Assembly (NCBI GenBank): GCA_003503945.1 | Contig: DOCD01000131.1 | Location: 1-7,745, forward strand | Reading direction: 5' to 3' | Length of the DNA stretch: 7,745 bases | Origin: Clostridiales bacterium | GTDB lineage: Bacteria; Bacillota; Clostridia; Christensenellales; Borkfalkiaceae | In this document: positions 1 to 5,157 of the stretch, one piece after another | How positions within the stretch are numbered: the stretch's first letter is position 1 | How the letters are laid out: each line of letters begins with the position of its first letter | Program-made: the position numbers and the translations under genes | The notes under the pieces: model-generated | Database searches by the model: none | Seen by the model: only the letters and a program-made list of their open reading frames with translations | Told to the model about the DNA's origin: nothing

Positions 1-40
1 GGGGAAGGTGTCTGCGCCGTGCAGGCGCAGACGAATGAGG
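1..40 (-). repeat. Palindromic intergenic repeat, copy A (cut by window start)
   Basis: Read on the minus strand this begins CCTCATTC, continues with a perfect 9-bp stem (GTCTGCGCC, loop, GGCGCAGAC at 10-32), and ends CTTCCCC at the window edge. It aligns without gaps to copy B at 62-101 with 32 of 40 bases identical. The second hairpin seen in copy B would lie to the left of base 1, so this copy is incomplete. The likely role is a small non-autonomous palindromic element of the kind scattered between genes in Clostridia; no coding capacity is present. Seen: stem and alignment. Inferred: mobile or dispersed origin. Confidence 0.75.
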
Positions 41-61
41 ATGCAGTATAAAATATATTTA

Positions 62-114
62 CCTCATCAGTCTTTGCCTTCACGGCAAAGACAGCTTCCC
101 CCTAATGGGAAGCT
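62..114 (+). repeat. Palindromic intergenic repeat, copy B (two-hairpin element)
   Basis: The element starts CCTCATCA and carries two perfect hairpins in tandem: a 9-bp stem GTCTTTGCC/GGCAAAGAC (70-78/84-92) and an 8-bp stem AGCTTCCC/GGGAAGCT (93-100/107-114). It faces copy A head to head across an AT-rich centre (41-61). The first stem differs from copy A at two base pairs, and both sides have changed so pairing is kept. It lies directly upstream of RNase G, so it could be transcribed as a 5' leader structure or act as a boundary. No terminator-type T-run follows it. Confidence 0.75.
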
Positions 115-122
115 CGAAACAG

Positions 123-131
123 TGTTATATT
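123..131 (+). promoter_or_regulatory. Possible extended -10 promoter of RNase G gene
   Basis: TGTTATATT contains an extended -10 (TG, one base, TATATT) 16 bases before the RNase G start codon. No recognisable -35 hexamer lies at 16-18 bases upstream; that position is inside the repeat hairpin. The ribosome site that follows is weak (GGA about 10 bases before the ATG). The real promoter could be further upstream, outside the window. Confidence 0.25.
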
Positions 132-147
132 TACGGAAAAATAAATT

Positions 148-1686
148 ATGGCGAAAAAGACTATATTTTTTGACGAATATTGCGGATATAACGTAGCTGC
201 CGCCGTTGTTAACGGGAAGATAGACGAATTCGGCTTTGAAAAAAAGGAATACGCCTCGCCCGTAGGCAACATATATAAAGGGCGGGTCGTAAACGTGCTA
301 CCGGGCATGAACGCCGCGTTCGTCGATTGCGGGTTGGAGCGGAACTGTTACCTTTCCGCGGACGACGCCTTGCCCGACAAAAACAAATACGACGGCGTCG
401 GCGGCGCGCCCGCCCTGCCCGACTTAAAATGCGGCGACGAAATCGCCGTACAGGTAGTAAAGGCGCCCGTCGGCAACAAAGGCGCAAGGGTCACCGTAAA
501 CTTTTCGTTCGTGGGGAAATACGTCATTTATATGCCCACGACTCCGTTTGCCGGCGTTTCGCGCAAGATTTGCGACGAGGAGCTTCGCAAAAATATGCTT
601 TACGCCGCAAATCGGCTTAAAAGCGACGAAGAAGGGCTGGTTATGCGTACGGCGGCGCCTTACGCGCAGAAGCAACGCCTCGAAAACGAGCTTGCGTATC
701 TTCGGAACATTTGCGACGAAATTCAAAAAGCCGCCGACGGCGCGCCCGTAGGCAAGCTTTTATACACCGTAGTAAACCTGCATATGCGCATTTTCCGCGA
801 TACGCTCAGCTACGACATAGATAAATTTATCGTCGGCACCCAAAGGCTGGAAAAGCTTATAAGCGACCTTGTTTCGCTTATGCCGCCCGCGAACAGAAAG
901 CCCGTTATCCTTTACGACGGCAAGCGCGAGCTTATGGAGGCGTACGGCATTTCCGAACAGATTCGCGAGCTTACGTCTCCCCGCGTCGGGCTGGATAACG
1001 GCGCGTATCTCGTTATAGAGCATACCGAAGCTTTGACCGTTATCGACGTGAACACGGGGAAATTCACGGGAGACGACAATTTAGAGCAGACCGTTTACTA
1101 CACGAATATTCTCGCCGCGCGTGAAATCGCAAGGCAGGTGCGGCTAAGAAATATCGGTGGGATTATCGTTGTCGATTTTATAGATATGGCGGACGAAACG
1201 CATAAAAAATCGCTCGTGCAGGAGCTCGAACGCGCGCTCAAACGCGACCCGTCCAAGTGCACCGTCGCGCCGGTGTCGCAGTTCGGGCTGGTCGAGTTTA
1301 CCAGAAAGCGCACGGGTGCGAACCCGCTTTCGGCAATGACGGCGCCGTGCAGACACTGCGGCACGGGCAGGGTCAAAACCGCCGTTTTCAATCTTTTCGG
1401 GCTCAGGGCACGGCTGTTACGGCTTTACGCGGACGGGCACCGCAAAATTCGGGTGGACTTGCATTTTGCCACCCTTGACGAGCTTTGCCGCTGGGAAGAG
1501 CTTAAATGCGACCTTATCTCCCGCCTCGACGGGGCGGAAATTTACTGCGTGCCGCACAAGGGCTACACCGAGGAGCAGATTAACTGCCGCTGCGGAAATA
1601 TTCAGATACCCGAAAACGCGGTAAAAATAATTCAAAAAAAGCCCCCTCGGCGTTCAAACGCCGAGGGGACTTTCCCCCGCCGATAG
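148..1686 (+). CDS. rng: Ribonuclease G/E family endoribonuclease
   Basis: A 512-residue single-strand endoribonuclease of the RNase E/G family, acting in the cytoplasm in rRNA maturation and mRNA decay. The order matches the family: an S1-type RNA-binding region at about residues 35-125 (signature VGNIYKGRVVNVLPGM and AAFVDCGLERNCYL), then the catalytic DNase I-like part. The two catalytic aspartates are visible as D300 (VIDVNTGK) and D343 (IIVVDFIDM), equivalent to D303 and D346 of E. coli RNase E. The zinc-link cysteines are C401 and C404 (CRHCGTG). There is no long RNase E-type C-terminal scaffold, so it is RNase G-like in size. The final residues (about 499-507, PPRRSNAEG) are encoded by a hairpin that serves as terminator for the opposing gene, so this tail is probably not conserved. 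A second cysteine pair (C480, C482) sits just before it. Upstream of L21/L27 is a common location for this gene in Clostridia. Confidence 0.95.
   Translation: MAKKTIFFDEYCGYNVAAAVVNGKIDEFGFEKKEYASPVGNIYKGRVVNVLPGMNAAFVDCGLERNCYLSADDALPDKNKYDGVGGAPALPDLKCGDEIAVQVVKAPVGNKGARVTVNFSFVGKYVIYMPTTPFAGVSRKICDEELRKNMLYAANRLKSDEEGLVMRTAAPYAQKQRLENELAYLRNICDEIQKAADGAPVGKLLYTVVNLHMRIFRDTLSYDIDKFIVGTQRLEKLISDLVSLMPPANRKPVILYDGKRELMEAYGISEQIRELTSPRVGLDNGAYLVIEHTEALTVIDVNTGKFTGDDNLEQTVYYTNILAAREIARQVRLRNIGGIIVVDFIDMADETHKKSLVQELERALKRDPSKCTVAPVSQFGLVEFTRKRTGANPLSAMTAPCRHCGTGRVKTAVFNLFGLRARLLRLYADGHRKIRVDLHFATLDELCRWEELKCDLISRLDGAEIYCVPHKGYTEEQINCRCGNIQIPENAVKIIQKKPPRRSNAEGTFPRR
1634..1668 (-). terminator. 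Intrinsic terminator of the small helical-bundle gene, inside the RNase G reading frame
   Basis: On the minus strand, an 11-bp perfect GC-rich stem (arms 1658-1668 and 1643-1653, loop 1654-1657) is followed, after GC, by seven T (complement of the A-run 1634-1640). This is a textbook rho-independent terminator starting about 20 bases past the stop codon at 1688. On the plus strand it is followed only by ACTTTCCCCC, so it would terminate RNase G mRNA poorly. The whole hairpin is protein-coding on the plus strand. Confidence 0.88.
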
Positions 1687-1687
1687 C

Positions 1688-2125
1688 TTAAAGGAATTTT
1701 TTAAGCTTTTTTTCAAAGCCCTCTTCCATAGCGATAAGCTCGGTAAGAAGCTTTTTCACTTCGCCGTCCATATCCTTTTCGCCGTCGGTTAAAGAGGTCT
1801 TTAAAGAAGTTATGCCGTTGACCGTGCCACGTATCATCATCTGCGCGATGTTCTGCGACGAATTGTCGTTTGCGGTGCCCATTTTGATTGCGCTCCACAT
1901 CATCGCCTTTTTAATGGGGCTCGGCTCCTTTAAATCGAGGTCGTAATTCAGCGCAAGCTTTGCCGCCTTGCTGCAAATTTTTTCGTACTCCTCGTGCTGG
2001 TGCATAATTTCTTCACGGATATCCCCGTCCTCAACCTCCGTTATGATATCGGAAATGGAAGTTAAGGCAAGCTGCGCGTTGCGATAAATTTCGGCAACGA
2101 CTTCACTGTTTGATTTGTTGTCCAT
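1688..2125 (-). CDS. Small all-helical protein, ferritin-like four-helix-bundle type, function unknown
   Basis: A 145-residue soluble acidic protein with no signal peptide or membrane segment. Four amphipathic helices are predicted by eye: about 5-30, 34-61, 69-113 (with a break near the NDNSS at 87-90) and 120-144. The motif HQHEEYEKI (42-50) and QNIAQMMIRGTVNGI (91-105) recall conserved clostridial hypothetical proteins of ferritin-like fold. A full set of metal-binding Glu/His residues cannot be assigned, so metal binding is unproven. The start is fixed by GGGAG seven bases before the ATG. It sits alone, opposed to its neighbours, between RNase G and rplU, which suggests an insertion into an otherwise conserved gene neighbourhood. 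Its terminator is at 1634-1668. Confidence 0.85.
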   Translation of the reverse strand: MDNKSNSEVVAEIYRNAQLALTSISDIITEVEDGDIREEIMHQHEEYEKICSKAAKLALNYDLDLKEPSPIKKAMMWSAIKMGTANDNSSQNIAQMMIRGTVNGITSLKTSLTDGEKDMDGEVKKLLTELIAMEEGFEKKLKKFL

Positions 2126-2193
2126 ATAAACACTCCCTTTTATATCAGTTTGTCAAATCCCCTCATTTTTTATGCGCACATACAGTAAAACGC

Positions 2194-2223
2194 TTGACAC
2201 CTTTTCCCCGTTTATGTTAAAGT
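2194..2223 (+). promoter_or_regulatory. Promoter of the rplU-rpmA unit
   Basis: A consensus -35 TTGACA (2194-2199), an 18-base spacer, and TAAAGT (2218-2223) preceded by an extended -10 TG (2215-2216). Transcription should begin near 2230, giving a leader of about 98 bases before rplU. This is a strong vegetative (SigA-type) arrangement, fitting a ribosomal protein operon. Confidence 0.7.
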
Positions 2224-2229
2224 ATTATC

Positions 2230-2327
2230 CGAGCCGCTCGGAACGGGCTTTTTTAAACGCGCCCTGCGCTGCCTGAACGCTTTTTGCGTAACAATCCGGC
2301 GAGACTGGTTAGAGGAGGTAAATTTTT
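2230..2327 (+). promoter_or_regulatory. Structured 5' leader of rplU, candidate L21 autoregulatory leader
   Basis: About 98 transcribed bases precede rplU. Visible elements: CCGAG/CTCGG (2229-2241); an overlapping alternative AGCC/GGCT (2232-2249) that runs straight into six T (2249-2254); GGGC (2245-2248) that can instead pair with GCCC (2261-2264); ACGC/GCGT around five T (2277-2289); and TAAC/GTTA (2289-2292/2308-2311) next to the ribosome site AGGAGG (2313-2318). An L21 leader family is known in Bacillota, and this may be a member. The mutually exclusive pairings and the T-run would suit attenuation. The stems are short, so this is inference. Confidence 0.4.
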
Positions 2328-2687
2328 ATGTACGCTATTTTCGAGAACGGAAGCAAACAGTACAAAGTTTCCGTAGGCGACCTTGTAAAGGTTGAAAAGC
2401 TTGACGCTGCCGTAGGCGAAACCGTCACCTTCCCCGCTGTTTTCACTGCGGACGATAAGGGCATTGCCGCAGGCAAGGAAGTTGAAAACGTCAAAGTTTC
2501 CTGCGAAGTCTTATCTCACGGCAAGGAAAAGAAGATTATTGTCTTCAAGTACAAAGCCAAAAAGAACGTGAGAAAGAAGCAGGGTCACAGACAGCCTTTC
2601 ACCGAGGTCAAAGTAACGGCAATAGGCGCACCCGCCGCAAAGAAGGCCGCCAAGAAAGAAGCCGCAGCTACCGCTGAGGCGAACTAA
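2328..2687 (+). CDS. rplU: 50S ribosomal protein L21
   Basis: A 119-residue ribosomal protein binding 23S rRNA in the large subunit. The N-terminal MYAIFENGSKQYKV and the family signature at about 73-96 (FKYKAKKNVRKKQGHRQ, then FTEVKVTAI) are diagnostic. The core is normal length; a low-complexity Ala/Lys tail (APAAKKAAKKEAAATAEAN, 101-119) extends it. The start has AGGAGG nine bases upstream. It is the first gene of a two-gene unit, followed after 19 bases by rpmA. Confidence 0.97.
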   Translation: MYAIFENGSKQYKVSVGDLVKVEKLDAAVGETVTFPAVFTADDKGIAAGKEVENVKVSCEVLSHGKEKKIIVFKYKAKKNVRKKQGHRQPFTEVKVTAIGAPAAKKAAKKEAAATAEAN

Positions 2688-2706
2688 ATTCAGGAGGAAT
2701 AAAATA

Positions 2707-2985
2707 ATGTTATTTTTACGTTTATTCGCCCATAAAAAAGGTACCGGTTCTTCGCACAACGGCAGAGACAGCAATCCCAAAATGCTGGGCATCAAGCGTG
2801 CGGACGGGCAGTTCGTGCTTGCGGGCAACATTCTCGTAAGACAGCGCGGTTCCAAATTCAAGGCAGGCGTCGGCGTTGCCATGGGCAAAGACGATACGCT
2901 TTTCGCGCTCGTTGACGGAACGGTCAGGTTTGAAAGACTGGGCAGAGACGGAAAACAGGTTTGCGTTTATCCCGTCGCAGAATAA
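2707..2985 (+). CDS. rpmA: 50S ribosomal protein L27 with N-terminal extension
   Basis: A 92-residue L27, whose N-terminus reaches the peptidyl-transferase centre. Conserved L27 blocks are clear: HKKGTGSSHNGRDS, GIKRADGQFV, GNILVRQRG, DDTLFALVDGTVRFER and VYPVAE. The protein begins MLFLRLFAHKKG. In many Bacillota L27 starts with an extension such as MLxMNLQLFAHKKG that is cut before the A by the Prp protease; here the extension is retained but two residues shorter and lacks the NLQ part. The start is supported by AGGAGG nine bases upstream. prp (ysxB), normally between rplU and rpmA, is absent: the gap is 19 bases. Confidence 0.97.
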   Translation: MLFLRLFAHKKGTGSSHNGRDSNPKMLGIKRADGQFVLAGNILVRQRGSKFKAGVGVAMGKDDTLFALVDGTVRFERLGRDGKQVCVYPVAE

Positions 2986-2990
2986 AAACA

Positions 2991-3022
2991 AAGCGAGAGT
3001 TTATTATGCTCTCGCTTATTTT
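2991..3022 (+). terminator. Intrinsic terminator after rpmA
   Basis: A 9-bp perfect stem AAGCGAGAG/CTCTCGCTT (2991-2999/3009-3017) with a 9-base loop, then ATTTT. It starts five bases after the rpmA stop. The T-run is short, so read-through into the acetyltransferase gene is possible; that gene has no obvious promoter of its own in the 18 bases between. Confidence 0.75.
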
Positions 3023-3040
3023 GTATATAAAGGTGTTTAT

Positions 3041-3526
3041 ATGATACAGGTTACCCCTCTTCGCGACGAAACCAAAGGCGCGTTCGAAAAGCTTTTTGCC
3101 AAGTACTATGCCGAGCTCGGCTGCGACGACGATACAAAGCACCTCGTGGACGAATACATTATCCCCGACCTTTTATCGGGGCTTATTTGCATCGACCTTT
3201 TAAAGGACGGCGACGTTTTTTCGGGGTTCGTCGTCTACCAGATTGACGATATCGTCAACGAATGGAACTTTAAAGAGGGCTTCGGCGACGTGCGCGAAAT
3301 TTACGTTGCCCCCTCCTCCCGCGGGAAAGGCTACGGCAAATTTTTACTTTACACCGCGGAAATGAAGCTCAAAGAAGCGGGCGCGGAAAAGGCGTACTGT
3401 CTACCTTTCGAGGACGCGGCGGGGTTTTTCGAAGCGTGCGGCTATAAAATTACGGAAGAATACTGCGAGGAGCTTGACTGCCCCGTTTACGAAAAAGCGG
3501 ATTTAGATAACCGCTGCGGAGGCTGA
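3041..3526 (+). CDS. GNAT-family N-acetyltransferase
   Basis: A 161-residue cytoplasmic acyltransferase of the GNAT fold, predicted to move an acetyl group from acetyl-CoA to an amine; the substrate is not evident. Motif A, which binds the CoA pyrophosphate, is VREIYVAPSSRGKGYGKFLL (84-103), with the classic R-G-K-G-Y-G at 94-99. Motif B follows at about 117-137 (EKAYCLPFEDAAGFFEACGYK), ending in the usual F-x-x-x-G-Y. The start at 3041 is chosen because AAAGGTG lies five bases upstream. The same frame is open back to 2876, but that would overlap rpmA and cross its terminator. The stop is one base before the next ATG, so the two genes are translationally coupled. Confidence 0.9.
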   Translation: MIQVTPLRDETKGAFEKLFAKYYAELGCDDDTKHLVDEYIIPDLLSGLICIDLLKDGDVFSGFVVYQIDDIVNEWNFKEGFGDVREIYVAPSSRGKGYGKFLLYTAEMKLKEAGAEKAYCLPFEDAAGFFEACGYKITEEYCEELDCPVYEKADLDNRCGG

Positions 3527-3527
3527 T

Positions 3528-3854
3528 ATGGGCGACTGGTGGTGGCTTATATGCTTAGTGCCGCTTGCAATGGCGCTCATACTCGCGTTCGGAGAGGCGG
3601 CAAAGGACAAAAGCAAGGCAAAAGTCAGAAGGCTTAAAAGAAAACTGAAAAAATACGAACAGGGAGAACCCGATATGTCGAAAATAATAAACGAACTTGT
3701 AGGCAAAAGATGCAGGCTCGACGTTTACGGCGAAATAACCGTGCTCGACGCCGACGACGAGTGGCTCAAATTTGAGTTCACCGACAAAAAAGGCAACAAA
3801 TGCGTAAAAATAATGCGCGTTGACGAGCTTTCGGAAATCGAGCTTTTGGGCTAA
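3528..3854 (+). CDS. Small membrane-anchored protein of unknown function
   Basis: A 108-residue protein not recognised. It has one N-terminal hydrophobic helix (about 4-22, WWWLICLVPLAMALILAF), a strongly basic stretch (25-43, KDKSKAKVRRLKRKLKK), then a small beta-rich soluble domain (about 51-107, starting SKIINELVGKRCRLDVYGEI). The basic stretch after the helix predicts a cytoplasmic C-terminus. GGAGG overlaps the end of the acetyltransferase gene, five bases before the ATG. A second start is possible at Met50 (3675), preceded by AGGGAG at 8 bases; it would yield the soluble domain alone (59 residues). Small clostridial proteins with a similar LxGKxC opening exist, but I cannot assign a family with confidence. 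Confidence 0.8.
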   Translation: MGDWWWLICLVPLAMALILAFGEAAKDKSKAKVRRLKRKLKKYEQGEPDMSKIINELVGKRCRLDVYGEITVLDADDEWLKFEFTDKKGNKCVKIMRVDELSEIELLG

Positions 3855-3877
3855 TCTGCAAACGGTTACAAGTTTAC

Positions 3878-4915
3878 CTATCCGACGAACGCACCCCAGC
3901 TTGCCATAACCGCCATCATAACAAAGGGGATTACGATAACGCTTATCAGGGTGTTGGTGACGAAAACAGAGGTCGCCGCCTCCTTATCCCCGTTAAAGCG
4001 CTCCGCCATTGCCACTACAGAGGCGGCGGGCGACATTGACATCGCGATTACGGGGGCAAGGAAAACGTACTGCCGCGCGCCCGTAAGCCCGCCCGCGGCG
4101 CCGCCGACCATAAGGCAGAAAAGCACGCTTACCGCAAGGGTGAGAAAGGGCGAAACTATAAGGCGCAGCCCGCCCGACACGTACACTCCCTTTTTGCAGA
4201 ACAGCGACTTGGGGGAGGACTCCGCAATCCTTATGCCGACGATAATCATAGAAAGGGGCGCGGTCATATAGGCGATGTACTGCGGGAACATACTTAAAAC
4301 CTCCAGCCCGTCCACTGCGAAAATATTGATTTGCGGCACGAAAAAGAGTAAAAGCCCGACAAAGCAGGCGATAATCGTAGGGTTTAAAAGCAGTTTTTTG
4401 ACGCTTATATCCTTTACGTTGCCCGTTATAAGCACGACGCCGAGCGTCCAGCTTAAAAAATTGAACACGATGTTGAAAACCATTATATACATAACGGCGA
4501 GGGGGTTGCCGTCCGTAAACATTTCGATAAACGGCACGCCGAGGAATCCGTTATTCGAGAATATTGCCGCATACGTATAGACGTCGGCGGCTTTTTTGTC
4601 GCCGTTTTTTATGAAAACGAGCTTTGCTATGCCGAAAACGAGCAAAACGGCAATAAGCGATATCGCGGCGGTGACCCCGAAATCGGCAAGCAGGTTGAGC
4701 ATTCCGAGAGAATACACCGCCTCCTCCTGTTCCTTCGTGAACACGCAGAAAGCCTTGATAACCAGCGCGGGCTGGCAGACGTACAAAAGAATATTGCTGA
4801 GCGCGAGCAGCGAGCCCTCGCCCAGCATTTTCAGCTTTTTAAGGGCAAATCCGGGTATCGCAAACGCGAACAGAACCGCCATTATGAGTAACACTTTCAA
4901 AAAAATCTGTAACAT
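3878..4915 (-). CDS. AEC-family (auxin efflux carrier-like) membrane transporter
   Basis: A 345-residue integral membrane protein with about ten hydrophobic helices in two halves, the usual AEC size. Family motifs: LLYVCQPALVIKAF (43-56), IFSNNGFLGVPFIEMF (118-133), APLSMIIVGIRIAES (219-233) and the C-terminal MSPAASVVAMAERF plus GDKEAATSVFVTNTL (294-323). Bacterial members move small organic acids such as malate or related anions; the substrate here is not predictable. The first methionine is kept because residues 1-20 form the expected first helix. No Shine-Dalgarno site precedes it and a TATAAT lies only 11 bases upstream, so the mRNA is probably leaderless. No terminator is visible in the 23 bases to the convergent gene. 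Confidence 0.92.
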   Translation of the reverse strand: MLQIFLKVLLIMAVLFAFAIPGFALKKLKMLGEGSLLALSNILLYVCQPALVIKAFCVFTKEQEEAVYSLGMLNLLADFGVTAAISLIAVLLVFGIAKLVFIKNGDKKAADVYTYAAIFSNNGFLGVPFIEMFTDGNPLAVMYIMVFNIVFNFLSWTLGVVLITGNVKDISVKKLLLNPTIIACFVGLLLFFVPQINIFAVDGLEVLSMFPQYIAYMTAPLSMIIVGIRIAESSPKSLFCKKGVYVSGGLRLIVSPFLTLAVSVLFCLMVGGAAGGLTGARQYVFLAPVIAMSMSPAASVVAMAERFNGDKEAATSVFVTNTLISVIVIPFVMMAVMASWGAFVG

Positions 4916-4925
4916 AGCGCATACT

Positions 4926-4953
4926 ATTATACTACTTGCCGCGCAAAAAGCAA
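4926..4953 (-). promoter_or_regulatory. Promoter of the AEC transporter gene
   Basis: On the minus strand TATAAT (4931-4926) with a poor -35 TTGCTT (4953-4948) at a 16-base spacing. Transcription would begin at about 4920-4916, at or within a few bases of the ATG at 4915. This predicts a leaderless transcript. Confidence 0.5.
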
Positions 4954-4965
4954 TTGTTTTTTATA

Positions 4966-4994
4966 TGGACAAAACGGATATTATGTGATATAAT
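4966..4994 (+). promoter_or_regulatory. Near-consensus promoter upstream of the AraC remnant
   Basis: TGGACA (4966-4971), a 17-base spacer and a perfect TATAAT (4989-4994) with an extended -10 TG at 4986-4987. It matches SigA consensus at 11 of 12 positions. The expected start point is at about 5001, the A of the ATG opening the remnant reading frame. No intact gene lies downstream in this direction until 6275. Confidence 0.6.
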
Positions 4995-5000
4995 TCGGAT

Positions 5001-5146
5001 ATGAACAAAATTATTTACGTCGGAAAAATTCAATCGGACGGCGAAAAAGCCAACAAATGTTACGAAAGCTTTACTTTTCGCGCGCGTTCAAAAAGCAATT
5101 CGGCTTATCGCCGACAGAATATAAAAATAAGCCCCTTACCGAGTAA
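5001..5146 (+). pseudogene. Remnant of an AraC-family regulator (internal deletion plus frameshift)
   Basis: The last part reads SRAFKKQFGLSPTEYKN and ends at TAA 5144-5146. It is the C-terminal half of the second helix-turn-helix of AraC/XylS regulators (typical form FSRAFKKxFGxSPxEYR). The residues that should precede it, CYESFTF, are in a different frame (opened by the ATG at 5001). The switch falls in TTTT at 5075-5078, and adding back one T would join them. The first codons, MNKIIYVGKIQ, resemble the usual opening of small AraC proteins. About half of the DNA-binding domain between these ends is missing, so even the repaired product (about 48 residues) could not form a full domain. The near-consensus promoter is retained. 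The MerR terminator stem overlaps its stop codon. Confidence 0.65.
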
Positions 5147-5154
5147 GGGGCTTA
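5123..5154 (-). terminator. Intrinsic terminator of the MerR gene
   Basis: On the minus strand, a 12-bp perfect stem (TAAGCCCCTTAC and its complement, 5154-5143/5139-5128) with a 3-base loop, followed by five T (complement of A-run 5123-5127). It begins four bases beyond the stop codon. The plus strand lacks a T-run, so it serves only the MerR gene. Confidence 0.88.
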
Positions 5155-5157
5155 CGC

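Noticed and set aside
327..620. Arginine-rich frames overlapping RNase G
   Set aside because: Composition is typical of out-of-frame reading of GC-rich codons; the RNase G frame has all catalytic motifs.
2139..2156. Minus-strand TTGACA and TGATATAAA as promoter of the small helical gene
   Set aside because: The two hexamers are only six bases apart, and the second would start transcription downstream of the ribosome site. The true promoter was not identified.
2876..3040. Longer acetyltransferase starting inside rpmA
   Set aside because: It would cross rpmA in another frame and its terminator; family similarity and a ribosome site begin at 3041.
3951..4988. Three plus-strand reading frames opposite the AEC transporter
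   Set aside because: They are antisense shadows: no family motifs, no ribosome sites, and the minus strand holds a clear transporter.
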